From assembly GCA_040386775.1 (NCBI GenBank), contig JAZKEU010000009.1:1-64000 (forward strand): 64,000 nt of DNA, written 5' to 3'. This document shows positions 40,273 to 52,972 of this stretch, one piece after another. The stretch comes from Bdellovibrionota bacterium (lineage in GTDB: Bacteria; Bdellovibrionota; Bdellovibrionia; Bdellovibrionales; JAEYZS01). A model generated the notes under the pieces. The model made no database searches. It was not told the DNA's origin and was given only the letters and a program-made list of their open reading frames with translations. Made by a program: the position numbers and the translations under genes. Each line of letters starts with the position of its first letter. Position 1 is the stretch's first letter.

Positions 40273-41640
40273 ATGATTATGAATCCTGTTATTTTCAGAG
40301 AGTACGATGTTCGCGGCGTTGTTGGCGAGCACTTCGATGCGGACTTTGCTTACACTCTCGGAAGAGCTTATGCCTCTTTACATTTTTCTGTTCTTCAAAA
40401 AAAATCTCCAACAATTGCCATTGGACAAGACGCAAGACTCTCTTGCCCCAAGCTCGTTGAGGCTTTGGCGAAAGGTCTTCAAGACTCTGGATTCAATGTA
40501 AAACTATTGGGTCTCGTTACTTCACCTATGACTTACTTTGCCACATTCTTTTATAAAGATATCGATGGCGGAATCATGGTCACCGGAAGTCATAATCCTC
40601 CGGAGTACAATGGTTTTAAAATTTCTATCGGTAAAAATACACTTTATGGTGCTGATATTTTAAAACTTTTAGAAATCATTAAAAGTGAAAAATACATCAA
40701 AGGCGCTGGAAAAATTGAAACTTTAGATATTTTTCCAGATTACATAGATCGTTACAAAAAAGAATTTGGCGATCTCTCTGGTTTAAAAATTGTTTTGGAC
40801 TGTGGCAATGGCGCCGCAGGCGTTATAGTGAGAAAGCTTTATGAAGCTTGCGGAGCAACCGCGACAATTCTATTCGAAAATCCTGATGGTACTTTCCCAA
40901 ATCATCACCCGGATCCAACCGTAGAGAAAAATTTAGTGGATCTTAAAAAAGAAGTTTTAAAACAAAAAGCTGATGTTGGAATTGGTTTTGACGGTGATGC
41001 CGATAGAATTGGTGTCGTTGATGAAAATGGAAAAATGATTTTAGGCGATGAGCTTATGGTCCTTATCAGTCGCGCAGTCATCAAAGACAATCCTGGCGCC
41101 AAGATCGTAGGTGATGTGAAGTGTTCGCATAGACTTTATGAAGATGTAGAAAAACATGGTGGTAAAGCCATCATGTGGAAAACAGGACACAGCCTTATTA
41201 AGCAAAAAATCAAAGAGGAAAAGGCTCCTTTTGGCGGTGAACTCAGCGGGCATATTTTCTTTAATGATAGAAACTATGGATATGATGACGCTCCATACGC
41301 AGGTCTTCGAGTAGTTGAAATCTTAAAGAAGGCGGGAAAACCTTTCTCTCATCTTTTAAGCGATCTTCCTAATGCTTTCTTCACTCCAGAAATCCGTATT
41401 GATACGACTGAAGAAAAAAAATATCAGATCGTTGAGGCTATTAAAAAGAAATATTTAGATACAAAAAACGCAACGGTACTTACTATTGATGGTATTCGTG
41501 TACAGTTTAGTGATTCTTGGTTTTTAGCAAGAGCTTCCAATACACAACCCGTAGTGGTTTTGAGATTTGAAGCGACCTCAAAAGAAAAGCTTGAGGTTTT
41601 AAAAGATGAAATCGAAAAAATAGTGAATCCATTATTATAA
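40273..41640 (+). CDS. Phosphomannomutase/phosphoglucomutase
   Basis: 455 residues, AlgC/ManB type. Starts NPVIFREYDVRGVVGEHF. The phosphoserine loop reads MVTGSHNPPEYNGFK, the metal loop GFDGDADRIGVVDENG, the sugar loop GGELSGHIFF, and the phosphate loop ends with RFEATSKE. It supplies mannose-1-P or glucose-1-P for envelope sugars. AAGGGA precedes the ATG. A short inverted repeat (CCGGA/TCCGG, near 40234-40250) lies in the gap after pdxA. Confidence 0.93.
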   Translation: MIMNPVIFREYDVRGVVGEHFDADFAYTLGRAYASLHFSVLQKKSPTIAIGQDARLSCPKLVEALAKGLQDSGFNVKLLGLVTSPMTYFATFFYKDIDGGIMVTGSHNPPEYNGFKISIGKNTLYGADILKLLEIIKSEKYIKGAGKIETLDIFPDYIDRYKKEFGDLSGLKIVLDCGNGAAGVIVRKLYEACGATATILFENPDGTFPNHHPDPTVEKNLVDLKKEVLKQKADVGIGFDGDADRIGVVDENGKMILGDELMVLISRAVIKDNPGAKIVGDVKCSHRLYEDVEKHGGKAIMWKTGHSLIKQKIKEEKAPFGGELSGHIFFNDRNYGYDDAPYAGLRVVEILKKAGKPFSHLLSDLPNAFFTPEIRIDTTEEKKYQIVEAIKKKYLDTKNATVLTIDGIRVQFSDSWFLARASNTQPVVVLRFEATSKEKLEVLKDEIEKIVNPLL

Positions 41641-41672
41641 AAAATAAGATCACTAAAATTGAATTTGATATT

Positions 41673-44222
41673 ATGGACGAAGGTAAAGACGGCATCCTTA
41701 TTAAGGGAGCGAGAGAGCATAATCTTAAAAATATTGATCTCTTTATCCCAAGAAACAAACTAACCGTTATCACTGGAATCAGTGGTAGTGGGAAGTCGAC
41801 TATTGCATTTGATACTATCTATGCTGAGGGACAGCGTCGCTATGTCGAGGGTCTTTCGACTTATGCTAGACAATTCTTAGAACAACTCAAGAAACCGGAT
41901 TTAGATTCTATCACTGGCTTATCTCCGACCATTTCGATTGAACAAAAAACTACCGTCGCTTCTCCAAGATCTACCGTGGGTACGATCACCGAAATTTATG
42001 ATTATTTCAGGCTTCTTTTCAGTAGAATTGGAAAACCAGTATGTCCAGATCATGGGGTTGAGCTTAAAAAATTAGATCTAGAAAGATTGATCGATGAGAC
42101 TCTAGCTCTTAAAGAAGGAACAAAGATTCACATTCTTGCTCCGGTTTTTAGAAACAAAAAAGGTGAGTTTCAAAAAGAAATCGAGAGCTGGCTAAAAAAA
42201 GGCTTTGTCAGAGCAAAAATTGATGGCGAATATTATGAACTTGAAAACCCACCGAAACTTTTAAAAACGAAAACTCACAATATTGAGCTGGTTATTGATC
42301 GTTTAATCATAAAAAAAGACTTAAGACCACGGCTTGTGGAAAGTTTAAATATTGCGCTTAAGATGGCAAAAGGAACTGTTGCCATAGAAAATATCTCAGA
42401 CAACAAATACCATATTTACTCCAAGGATTCTTCGTGTCCTATTTGTCAGTATTCTCCTCCAGAGATCGAACCAAGATTATTTAGCTTTAATGACCCTCGT
42501 GGCTATTGCCAGACGTGCCATGGCCTCGGAACCGTAGAGGACGAAGAAGCCGAAGAGTACGACGAGGACTCTGAGGACTCTGAGGACGCAGAAGCCCTCT
42601 TTGAAGAGGGCGATACTTGCCCTGACTGCAAAGGCTCTCGATTAAGAAAAGAAGCTATGTATGTTTTGGTGAATGAAAAAAATATTCATCAAACAAGTAT
42701 TTTATCTTTTGATAACCTTTTAAGTTGGATTAATGAACTTTCGCTTTCTGAGCGAGAGAAAAAGATTCTTCATAAATTGATTTTTAAAATTAATTACAAA
42801 GTAAATTTCTTGTTGCGACTTGGTCTTTCCCATTTGAGCTTATCAAGATCAACTAGATCTCTCTCCGGCGGGGAGGCACAAAGGATCCGTCTTGCAAATC
42901 AGCTAGGTTCTCCGCTCGTCGGCGTCCTCTATGTTTTGGACGAACCAAGTATCGGTTTGCATGCTAGGGATCATCATGAGCTCCTGACTGCGCTCAACGA
43001 ATTAAAGGACAAGGGTAACACCATCATTGTTGTTGAGCACGATGAAGAAACCATTATGGCCGCAGATTATGTTGTAGACATTGGCCCGCGTGCTGGAAAG
43101 TTCGGGGGAGATATAATGGCTCATGGAACTCCCCAAGAAATTGAACGAGCGAGTGGAAGCCTTACTGGAAGATATCTTTCTAGAAAATCTGTTGCTTATA
43201 CATTACGAGTAGAAAAAAAATTCTCTGAATTCTTGAGTATTGAGCATGCAACCGGAAATAATTTAAAAGATGTTTCCGTAAAAATTCCTATGAATGCCAT
43301 GACAACAATCACCGGGGTTTCGGGTAGTGGAAAGTCCACTCTTATTATAGATACTTTGTTTAAGTATCTATCGAATAAATTTTATGTGAGAGATTATAGG
43401 CCGGCGCCGTTTGATAAAATATCTGGTTTCGAAAAGCTCTCTGGTGTCATCGAAATCAATCAAAAACCGATCGGTAGGACGCCAAGATCAAACCCCTCTA
43501 CTTATACAGGACTATTCTCTCTCGTTAGAGATTTATTTGCACAGTTACCAGAATCTCGTTTGCGCGGATACAAGCCGGGTCGATTTAGTTTTAACGTGAA
43601 AGGTGGAAGATGTGAGGCTTGTCAGGGTGGCGGACAAGTCAAAGTCGAAATGCATTTCATGGCAGACGTTTACGTTCAGTGCGATGTTTGTAGTGGGGCG
43701 AGGTACAATCCAGAAACTCTCAATGTAAAATTTAAAGAAAAATCCATCGCCGATGTTTTGGCTATGAGCATTGGGGAAGCTTTGGAGTTTTTTGATAAGC
43801 AGCCTTATATTAAACAAAAATTAGAAATCTTAAACGTCGTAGGGCTTGATTACTTAACATTGGGCCAAAGTTCTATCACTCTTTCTGGTGGCGAGGCACA
43901 AAGAATAAAACTTTCAAAAGAACTTTCCAAAAAAAGAGCTGGGCAAATTTTATATATTCTTGATGAACCTTCTACTGGGTTACATTTTGAAGATACAAAA
44001 AAATTAATTGAACTTCTGCATAGACTTGTTGAGCAAGGACACACAGTACTTGTAATCGAACACAACATGGATGTGATCGCCTCTAGCGATCATCTCATTG
44101 ATCTTGGGCCGGACAGTGGCGAAAAAGGCGGAGAAGTTGTATCTGAGGGACATCCCAACTTTGTGATGAAAAATAAAAAATCATACACAGGCATATTTCT
44201 TAAAAAGCATTTAAGGTCTTAA
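41673..44222 (+). CDS. uvrA: Excinuclease ABC subunit A lacking its insertion domain
   Basis: 849 residues, about 100 shorter than usual. ATP-binding domain I (Walker A GISGSGKS at 35-42), UvrB-binding domain (about 130-245), zinc finger cysteines CPIC (255-258) and CQTC (279-282), then an acidic linker (287-315) followed directly by CPDCKGSRLRKEA, LSGGEAQRIRLA, Walker B VLYVLDEPSIGLH, and the second ATPase half with the C-terminal zinc finger (CEAC...CDVC). In typical UvrA, about 100 residues (the insertion domain) lie where the linker is. It scans DNA for damage and loads UvrB. The missing domain is discussed as a finding. Confidence 0.95.
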   Translation: MDEGKDGILIKGAREHNLKNIDLFIPRNKLTVITGISGSGKSTIAFDTIYAEGQRRYVEGLSTYARQFLEQLKKPDLDSITGLSPTISIEQKTTVASPRSTVGTITEIYDYFRLLFSRIGKPVCPDHGVELKKLDLERLIDETLALKEGTKIHILAPVFRNKKGEFQKEIESWLKKGFVRAKIDGEYYELENPPKLLKTKTHNIELVIDRLIIKKDLRPRLVESLNIALKMAKGTVAIENISDNKYHIYSKDSSCPICQYSPPEIEPRLFSFNDPRGYCQTCHGLGTVEDEEAEEYDEDSEDSEDAEALFEEGDTCPDCKGSRLRKEAMYVLVNEKNIHQTSILSFDNLLSWINELSLSEREKKILHKLIFKINYKVNFLLRLGLSHLSLSRSTRSLSGGEAQRIRLANQLGSPLVGVLYVLDEPSIGLHARDHHELLTALNELKDKGNTIIVVEHDEETIMAADYVVDIGPRAGKFGGDIMAHGTPQEIERASGSLTGRYLSRKSVAYTLRVEKKFSEFLSIEHATGNNLKDVSVKIPMNAMTTITGVSGSGKSTLIIDTLFKYLSNKFYVRDYRPAPFDKISGFEKLSGVIEINQKPIGRTPRSNPSTYTGLFSLVRDLFAQLPESRLRGYKPGRFSFNVKGGRCEACQGGGQVKVEMHFMADVYVQCDVCSGARYNPETLNVKFKEKSIADVLAMSIGEALEFFDKQPYIKQKLEILNVVGLDYLTLGQSSITLSGGEAQRIKLSKELSKKRAGQILYILDEPSTGLHFEDTKKLIELLHRLVEQGHTVLVIEHNMDVIASSDHLIDLGPDSGEKGGEVVSEGHPNFVMKNKKSYTGIFLKKHLRS

Positions 44223-44344
44223 AATATTTTTCTATTGAGATTGTCAACTTTCCTCCACGTGGTTTGAATAAATCTAAATTAGCCTTCTTCTAATTTCTTA
44301 TGGTACCAATCTAAAAATTTTATTTAACCCTTCTGGAGGCAATC

Positions 44345-44866
44345 ATGAATTACATACTGTTTATTATATTTCTTCTCGGATCCTTTGCTATGGCAAACGA
44401 AAAAACTCTGGGGATCGTAAGGATTAAAAATACTCAGCCTGTAAAATACCATACTGCTACTGGAAAAATTATTCCAGATTCTCAGAATACAATTTTAAGA
44501 ATTCAAGATATTGCTTATGACGAAACAAAACCAGGTAAGGTTGCGCTCGTTTCCACGAAGGGAGATAGATACGATGCCTTGATGGTAATATTTAATAAAG
44601 CAGACAGTAGAAATACTGTTCCTCAAAAATTTGGAGAATATTTATATAATAACCACGGGTTTCAAATTAATGTTACTCAGGATGATCTCGAATTTGATTC
44701 AACAACTTATTTATCAATATTAAAAATAGACGCAGAAGATATAGTACTAAAGAAAAATTCCAATTCTAATGCCGTCTCTCTGCGAACTATTGTTTGTCCA
44801 ATGAGAAGAGATTGGGATTGGAATCCCTGGACTCCTGACATCTTAGTGCGCACCAAGTGCTTATAA
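44345..44866 (+). CDS. Exported protein of unknown function
   Basis: 173 residues with a signal peptide (MNYILFIIFLLGSFAMAN). A beta-rich mature part follows with alternating Thr/Lys (LGIVRIKNTQPVKYHTATGK). Two late cysteines (TIVCPM and TKCL) could pair. GGAGG lies upstream. No family recognised. The start follows a 122-base AT-rich gap after uvrA. Confidence 0.65.
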   Translation: MNYILFIIFLLGSFAMANEKTLGIVRIKNTQPVKYHTATGKIIPDSQNTILRIQDIAYDETKPGKVALVSTKGDRYDALMVIFNKADSRNTVPQKFGEYLYNNHGFQINVTQDDLEFDSTTYLSILKIDAEDIVLKKNSNSNAVSLRTIVCPMRRDWDWNPWTPDILVRTKCL

Positions 44867-45122
44867 TTAAATTTTAATCTTTTATATCGTAAGAACTACA
44901 GCAAAAAAATTAAAGCTTATTGTAAATACTTTATCTCATTTCAACTGAGGCCACTTGCTTAAAAAGCGTAGAATTTATTTTTCTGTAGATATAATTAGTA
45001 TTTAAGAACACTATTGTATTTATAAATAATTAATGTCCTTGTTAATTAATATAAAATACATATTTTTTTAAAAAATTTTCTCCTATTCCTTACTATAACA
45101 AAAACATTTTTTGGAGGAAATG

Positions 45123-45413
45123 ATGAAAAAAGTATTTTTAGTGATAGCCACAATGTTTTCAATTGTTGGCTTATATGAAGTTTCTGTTGCTGGTCCAAAA
45201 TATCGAACGGAATTCATTCAATGTGGAAGCGAAAATTATAAATATAGAGAGTGCAGTGCTTCTTCAGTTAGAATGGTTGTAGAGGCAAGACTATCTCAAC
45301 AACATTCTAAAACTTCATGCCGAAAAGGTAGCACTTGGGGCTATGGTCGACAAGGAATTTGGGTAGATAAGGGTTGCAGAGGGACCTTTGAAGTTTCAGG
45401 AGTATCTCTTTAA
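45123..45413 (+). CDS. DUF3011 family exported protein
   Basis: 96 residues from the ATG at 45123, which has GGAGG at ideal distance; TTG 45111 and ATG 45120 in the same frame are less likely. Signal peptide about 1-22 (ending VSVAG). The mature part has the DUF3011 pattern of four cysteines with C-x8-10-C, QHSKTSCRKGSTWGYGRQGIWVDKGCRGTFEV. The SWGYD/GIWVDxGCRGxF core is diagnostic in my memory of the family; its function is unknown. Upstream 256 bases (44867-45122) are AT-rich with nothing else visible. Confidence 0.75.
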   Translation: MKKVFLVIATMFSIVGLYEVSVAGPKYRTEFIQCGSENYKYRECSASSVRMVVEARLSQQHSKTSCRKGSTWGYGRQGIWVDKGCRGTFEVSGVSL

Positions 45414-45437
45414 CATTAAGTAGATAATTCTAAAATA

Positions 45438-45470
45438 AAAACCCAAAGTGTACTGAGCACTTTGGGTTTT
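45438..45470. terminator. Bidirectional terminator between DUF3011 gene and atpE
   Basis: A 13-bp perfect stem, AAAACCCAAAGTG with CACTTTGGGTTTT, and a 7-base loop. T-runs on both sides let it serve the plus-strand DUF3011 gene and the minus-strand atp genes. Confidence 0.9.
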
Positions 45471-45497
45471 TACATTTTTCTTCTATTATTGATAGTC

Positions 45498-45803
45498 TTA
45501 GAATTTGCCGATCAACATGAAAGCGATAACGAACGCATAGATCACTAGTGACTCGATAAGAGCAAGACCAATGATCATTGGTACAAACAATTTACCTTGA
45601 GCCGCTGGATTTCTAGCAATACCGTCTAGAGCCGCTTGAGCTGCTTTACCTTGCCCAAGAGCACCACCGAAAGCAGCAATACCGATTGCAAGAGCAGAAG
45701 CAAGACCTAGCATTCCTGCGCTTGAAGAGTTAGCTGCAGCTTCTTGAGCAAACGCTGGAAGTGCAAACATAGAAAGAGCGATAACTGTAAAAATTCTTTT
45801 CAT
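45498..45803 (-). CDS. atpE: ATP synthase Fo subunit c
   Basis: 101 residues from ATG 45801-45803 with GGAG upstream. An N-terminal signal-like segment (about 1-19, ALPAFAQ) is followed by helix 1 (LGLASALAIGIAAFGGALGQGKAAQAALDGIARNP) and helix 2 (PMIIGLALIESLVIYAFVIAFML). The essential Glu is in IESLVIY. Gln in GQG of helix 1, Glu-Ser and Tyr in helix 2 resemble the ion-site residues of Na+-binding c-rings. Last gene of the Fo cluster, followed by a strong terminator; b, delta and F1 genes are elsewhere. Confidence 0.93.
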   Translation of the reverse strand: MKRIFTVIALSMFALPAFAQEAAANSSSAGMLGLASALAIGIAAFGGALGQGKAAQAALDGIARNPAAQGKLFVPMIIGLALIESLVIYAFVIAFMLIGKF

Positions 45804-45828
45804 TTTATTTTCTCCTTTTAGAAAATGA

Positions 45829-46542
45829 TTAATGATGGTCGTCGTGTGCTGTCGCCATGGATACGTACACCATGGATAACAACGTAAAAACAAATGCCTG
45901 AACAAAACAAACGAAAAGCCCAAGGAGATAAAATATCACTGGGATTCCGACTGGAACTAGATCTGTGAAAATACCAAGAACGGTATGGTCACCAACCATG
46001 TTTCCTCTTAAACGTAACCCTAAGCTCATCGGGCGTACGGCGTGCGAGATCAACTCGATCACAAACATAAGAGGTAACAACAATAATAATGGAGAAAGAT
46101 TTAAAGGTAAATGCCCGGTGAATTGCTTGATGTAAGCTCCGCCATGCTCTTTGATCCCAAGTGCCGTGTAGGCCACAAATGTAAAAAGACCCACCGCAAG
46201 TGTGGTGTTAAAATTATCTGTAGCCGGAGTCATTCCTGGAACCAAGCCCATAAGATTATTCACAAGAATATATAAGAAAATTGCGCCGAACATAGGAACA
46301 TATTTTTTCCCGTGAGGGCCAACAACTGTATCTACAAGTCCATTGATAAATTCTGTTAATACTTCTGCAAGGGCCTTCACTGAAAATTTATCAGCAGGAT
46401 CAAATGTAGGATTTTTTTTGTAAGCGATATAAGCTATCAAACTGAAAAGAGTTAAAAGGAGAGTTACAAAAGCTGCCGTTGCGACGTGACTGTAGTGGTG
46501 TCCTACCCCAGGAATTAATTGCATCCAATTAAAATGTGTCAT
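45829..46542 (-). CDS. atpB: ATP synthase Fo subunit a
   Basis: 237 residues from ATG 46540-46542 (MTHFNWMQLIPGVGHHY); the ORF extends to 46572. Five or six membrane helices; the essential Arg is in LRLRGNMVGDHTVLGIF, and a C-terminal helix contains QAFVFTLLSMVYVSMA. Forms the ion half-channels against the c-ring. Same transcript as atpE. Confidence 0.93.
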   Translation of the reverse strand: MTHFNWMQLIPGVGHHYSHVATAAFVTLLLTLFSLIAYIAYKKNPTFDPADKFSVKALAEVLTEFINGLVDTVVGPHGKKYVPMFGAIFLYILVNNLMGLVPGMTPATDNFNTTLAVGLFTFVAYTALGIKEHGGAYIKQFTGHLPLNLSPLLLLLPLMFVIELISHAVRPMSLGLRLRGNMVGDHTVLGIFTDLVPVGIPVIFYLLGLFVCFVQAFVFTLLSMVYVSMATAHDDHH

Positions 46543-46584
46543 TTTCAAATCTCTTTCGTTTTCCTGAGCCATTGCTCTGGATTT

Positions 46585-46947
46585 TTATTGTCCGGGTTCT
46601 TCTTTTTTTAGCTGCTTCCAATACAAGAACATTAGTCCTGCAATCGATGGAAGAAGTATGCTCAGGCCCACCACAAACCAAGAAACCATCAAATACTTTG
46701 AGGTCACAAGGAAGTAAAGTCCGAGTCCAAAAATAGTGTATTTAAATATAATGAGGATGAAGCTTAGGGCAACAGATTTTTTCCTAAAAAGTCTTGATAC
46801 TATGAAGACCAAAAACATGGTGTTTATCGTGGCAAATGCAGCTCCCGCAAAGAACGAAATTCCTTCGGTTCTCCCTGCAACCATATGAATAATGATCGTA
46901 AAAAGTAAGCTCAATGAAATTTGAAGTGTAAAAAGAGCTTTTAACAT
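46585..46947 (-). CDS. ATP synthase subunit I (AtpI-like)
   Basis: About 120 residues from ATG 46945-46947 (AGGA upstream). Four predicted membrane helices starting LFTLQISLSLLFTIIIHMVAG, ending in a basic tail KQLKKEEPGQ. Position between atpZ and atpB, and this topology, fit AtpI, a helper in Fo assembly and Mg2+ handling. The longer frame to 47061 overlaps atpZ and is not supported. Confidence 0.75.
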   Translation of the reverse strand: MLKALFTLQISLSLLFTIIIHMVAGRTEGISFFAGAAFATINTMFLVFIVSRLFRKKSVALSFILIIFKYTIFGLGLYFLVTSKYLMVSWFVVGLSILLPSIAGLMFLYWKQLKKEEPGQ

Positions 46948-46951
46948 GTTC

Positions 46952-47146
46952 CTACCGTAGGTTTTTGAAGGCTTGCATGAGATGAATAACCCAGATGACC
47001 AATGCAAGCACGGCGCCGCAAGCCACACCAATCCCTGACCAACCCATCTGTTGATCAACATAATACCCTGCGTAAACTAACGACACTACAAGTGCCACAA
47101 GTTCAAACACCAATCCTAAGAATATAAGGTATTCGCGCTTACCCAT
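46952..47146 (-). CDS. AtpZ-like small membrane protein
   Basis: 64 residues with two membrane helices (about 8-29 and 38-58), beginning MGKREYLIFLGLVFELVALVV and ending AFKNLR. The family (ATPase_gene1/AtpZ) sits at the head of many atp operons and works with AtpI, with a suggested ion-transport role. Ends five bases before the atpI start. Confidence 0.75.
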   Translation of the reverse strand: MGKREYLIFLGLVFELVALVVSLVYAGYYVDQQMGWSGIGVACGAVLALVIWVIHLMQAFKNLR

Positions 47147-47160
47147 TATTCGTTCCCATA

Positions 47161-47985
47161 TTACCTCTTCAATCCCGATGCGCCCGGCATGAGAGCTTTT
47201 CTTTCTTTGAGTCTTTCGATCTTTGCGTCCAGGGCTTCGGGGTTTTCTATTTCCGAACGAACAGATTCTAAAATTGATACCGCTTGATCCAAAAGTTTTT
47301 GTTCTTCAAGCAAAAGTACTTCATTCATAAAAACCTGATTTCTAAAGTACAAATCTTTAAAGCTTTCTTTGATTTCTTTATATGTATTCATCGCATCCGT
47401 ATATTTTTTGTTTGCCGACTGAATATCCGCTTTTAAAAGATATCCTTCAAATTTTTCATGATTATCTTTTACTTCTTTGATGTAGGAATTGAGTTCTACC
47501 TCTGCTTGGTAAAAATTTTTAATATAAAAATTGCTCTTTGCTAGTTTAATTTTTATTTCTGCTCTTCCGTCTTTGAAGTTTGCTTTTGATAGGAGTCTAT
47601 TCATTTCATCAATAGCTTGCGGATAAAACCCTTTGTCGTAATAAATTTCAGACAAGCGTTTTTGTGCAGCAATTTGATCTGCTTCTTTGTCTGACTTTTC
47701 AATTATATATTTTAAGAAAAATTCCTCTCGATCTGCGCAGGTTTTTTCTTTCAGGCACATGCTAGAGGCTTCGAGTGCTGCTTTCATAGCAATAGAATCT
47801 TGCTTGTACACTTGAATAACTTTTTTATAAAGATCTAAAGATTCCGTTGCTGTGCTTGCAGATCTTGCGTCTTTTAGCTCTCCCTCTCCTTTGCGTCCTT
47901 CGCAAGAAGTAAGGAGCCCGACGCACCCAACGAAAACTAGGGGGCTTATAATTATTTTATTGAATTGTTGCAGATGAAGGTTCAC
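47161..47985 (-). CDS. TPR-type lipoprotein between gyrA and the atp genes
   Basis: About 274 residues starting at GTG 47983-47985 with GAGG nine bases upstream. The ORF goes back to 48012. Signal region [20 protein letters not shown] with lipobox LTSC. The mature part is all helical with TPR-like units ([46 protein letters not shown]). An outer-membrane or periplasmic scaffold is inferred. Starts within the gyrA 3' end. Confidence 0.75.
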   Translation of the reverse strand: MNLHLQQFNKIIISPLVFVGCVGLLTSCEGRKGEGELKDARSASTATESLDLYKKVIQVYKQDSIAMKAALEASSMCLKEKTCADREEFFLKYIIEKSDKEADQIAAQKRLSEIYYDKGFYPQAIDEMNRLLSKANFKDGRAEIKIKLAKSNFYIKNFYQAEVELNSYIKEVKDNHEKFEGYLLKADIQSANKKYTDAMNTYKEIKESFKDLYFRNQVFMNEVLLLEEQKLLDQAVSILESVRSEIENPEALDAKIERLKERKALMPGASGLKR

Positions 47986-50434
47986 CTGTTTCTGCCTCAT
48001 CTTCTTCTGCAACCTTCGCGACGCTCGAAACGATTTCGCTTTCGTTGACGTTAATGAGTTTAACTCCTTGAGTATTTCTTCCCAATAACGAAATATTGTT
48101 GCACTTAATGCGGATCACTTGACCTTTGTCAGTCATCAACATCACATCTTCATTTTCACTCACAAGAATAGTCGATATCACTTCACCGACCTTATCACTT
48201 GTTTTTTGAGTGATAATTCCAACTCCACCACGGCCTTGAGTTCTGTATTCAGAAGTTTCGCTACGTTTACCGTAACCCTTTCCTGTCACCATCAAAATAT
48301 GTTTTTTGCAATCTGGGGTGATGATTTCACAACCGATCACATGGTCGCCTTTGCCAAGAGTAACGGCTTTAACGCCTCTTGCTGTTCTGCCCATCGGGCG
48401 CGTTTCCTCTTCGCTAAATCGGATCGACATACCTTCGCGTGTTGCTACAAAGATATCATCTTTTCCAGAAGTCACTTGGGCACAAATCAATGAGTCATCA
48501 AGATCTGTCGTCAATGCGATAATCCCTGATGGTCTTGGGTTTGAGAAGTTATCAAGAGATGTCTTTTTAATAATTCCATTTTTGGTTACAAGCACAACAA
48601 ATTTATCTGCGGTGAATTCCTCGATTGGCAAAATCGCTTGAACTTTTTCATTCGCTGCAAGCTGCACAACATTTGCGATGGCTTTACCTTTTGATTGTCT
48701 GTTTCCAGCTGGAAGTCTATGAACCTTACACCAGTAAACTTTTCCTTTGTCTGTGAATACAAGAAGAGTGGTGTGCGTGCTTGCGGTGAAAATGTTTGTA
48801 ACAAAATCTTCCTCGCGAGTTTCAACGCCTTTCAATCCCTTGCCGCCACGTCTTTGTGCTCTGTAAGTTTCAACTGGGATACGCTTGATGTAACCACTGT
48901 TCGTGATTGTCACCATTACGTTTTCTTGTTGAATCAGATCCTCATCTTCCATGTCTTCTGATTCTTCTTGAACGATTTGGGTTTTTCTTGGATTGCTGTA
49001 CGATTTTTTAATTTCTTCTAATTCTTGCACGATGATCTTATAGATTTCTTTCACATCACCAAGAACCATCTTGAGCCACGTGATTTCTTTTTCGATTTCT
49101 GCAACTTCATCAATGATTTTTTGTCTCTCTAAGCCAGTTAGCCTTTGAAGTCTCATGTCCAAAATAGCTTGCGCTTGAATTTCAGAGAATGAGAATTTCG
49201 TGATCAAACCAATTTTCGCGCCTTGCGCATCAGGGCTCTTTCTGATTGTCGCAACAACATCATCGATATTGTCGAGAGCCATTTTTAAACCCATTAAAAT
49301 ATGAATTCTTGCTTCAGCTTTCTTGAGATCAAAGATACACCTTTTTGTTACAACTTCACGTCTGTGATGAACAAAGGCTTCAAGAGCTTCTTTTAAGTTA
49401 AAGATTTTTGGACGAGACCCTTTATCAAGAGCTAAAAGGATAATGCCAAATCTTGTTTCCATTTGTGTGAACTTGTAAAGGCGGTTCATAACTACGCTTG
49501 CAGTTTCTCCGCGCTTCACATCGATTACGATTCTCATGCCTTCGCGTGATGATTCATCTCTGATGTCCGAAACACCTTCGATTTTTTTATCTCTCACAAG
49601 GTCAGCAATCGATTCGATCAATTTTGATTTGTTCACTTGGTAAGGAATTTCTGTAACAACAATTCTTTCTCTATCTGATCCGTATGTTTCAATTTCTGAA
49701 ACGGCTTTTAATGTAATACCGCCGCGACCAGTTTTGTATGCATCGAGAATTCCAGATTTACCCGCAATCACACCAGCAGTCGGGAAGTCTGGACCCTTAA
49801 TGTGTTGAAGAAGATCTGCTAACCCACAATTAGGGTTTTTAATGATTTCAATACAGCCATCAATCACTTCGCCCAAGTTGTGGGGCGGAATATTTGTAGC
49901 CATACCAACCGCGATACCAGAGCTTCCGTTGACAAGAAGATTTGGAAATTTTGCTGGAAGTACTAATGGAATTTCTAATGAGTCATCGTAGTTAGGGCCG
50001 AAGGCTACTGTTTCTTTATCTATATCGTTTAGTAATTCTTCAGCAAGCTTTGTCATGCGGATTTCCGTATATCTCATCGCCGCAGGGCTATCGCCATCGA
50101 TAGAACCGAAGTTACCTTGACCATCGATCAATGGATATCTCAAAGAGAAATCCTGCGCCATTCTCACTGCTGTATCATAAACTGCTGTATCACCATGGGG
50201 ATGGTATTTACCGATCACATCACCAACAACTCTTGCAGATTTTTTGTAAGGCTTATTGTGATAGTTTCCCATTTCTTTCATGGCAAAGAGAATTCTTCTG
50301 TGAACCGGCTTCAAACCATCTCTCACATCAGGGAGAGCTCTACCAACGATCACACTCATAGAGTACTGAAGGTAAGCCTCTTTCATTTCCTTGTTGATAT
50401 CGACGTTAATTATATTTTTATTTTCTGGTTCCAT
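47957..50434 (-). CDS. gyrA: DNA gyrase subunit A
   Basis: 825 residues. The catalytic Tyr is in [10 protein letters not shown] (about 121), with the quinolone-resistance region [17 protein letters not shown] just before. The C-terminal beta-pinwheel contains a GyrA-box-like [10 protein letters not shown]. Type II topoisomerase introducing negative supercoils with GyrB. Twenty-nine bases after gyrB. Ser/Ala codons in the QRDR look wild-type in layout (GDTAVYD), with Thr instead of the usual Ser83. Confidence 0.97.
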   Translation of the reverse strand: MEPENKNIINVDINKEMKEAYLQYSMSVIVGRALPDVRDGLKPVHRRILFAMKEMGNYHNKPYKKSARVVGDVIGKYHPHGDTAVYDTAVRMAQDFSLRYPLIDGQGNFGSIDGDSPAAMRYTEIRMTKLAEELLNDIDKETVAFGPNYDDSLEIPLVLPAKFPNLLVNGSSGIAVGMATNIPPHNLGEVIDGCIEIIKNPNCGLADLLQHIKGPDFPTAGVIAGKSGILDAYKTGRGGITLKAVSEIETYGSDRERIVVTEIPYQVNKSKLIESIADLVRDKKIEGVSDIRDESSREGMRIVIDVKRGETASVVMNRLYKFTQMETRFGIILLALDKGSRPKIFNLKEALEAFVHHRREVVTKRCIFDLKKAEARIHILMGLKMALDNIDDVVATIRKSPDAQGAKIGLITKFSFSEIQAQAILDMRLQRLTGLERQKIIDEVAEIEKEITWLKMVLGDVKEIYKIIVQELEEIKKSYSNPRKTQIVQEESEDMEDEDLIQQENVMVTITNSGYIKRIPVETYRAQRRGGKGLKGVETREEDFVTNIFTASTHTTLLVFTDKGKVYWCKVHRLPAGNRQSKGKAIANVVQLAANEKVQAILPIEEFTADKFVVLVTKNGIIKKTSLDNFSNPRPSGIIALTTDLDDSLICAQVTSGKDDIFVATREGMSIRFSEEETRPMGRTARGVKAVTLGKGDHVIGCEIITPDCKKHILMVTGKGYGKRSETSEYRTQGRGGVGIITQKTSDKVGEVISTILVSENEDVMLMTDKGQVIRIKCNNISLLGRNTQGVKLINVNESEIVSSVAKVAEEDEAETGEPSSATIQ

Positions 50435-50463
50435 GTTTTCCTAATTTTCTTACTAAACTTTCT

Positions 50464-52932
<2,469 letters not shown>

Positions 52933-52972
52933 TTATTTTTATTTCGTAAAAGAAAATTCTTTCTCTTGGAAA

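Noticed and set aside
44255-44262. CCACGTGG, the core of a parS-like palindrome after uvrA
   Set aside because: Only the 8-bp core matches; the flanks (CT and TT) do not fit the GTT/AAC arms of parS.
46585-47061. 158-residue start for the AtpI-like protein
   Set aside because: The first 38 residues overlap atpZ out of frame and lack a ribosome site; ATG 46945-46947 fits.
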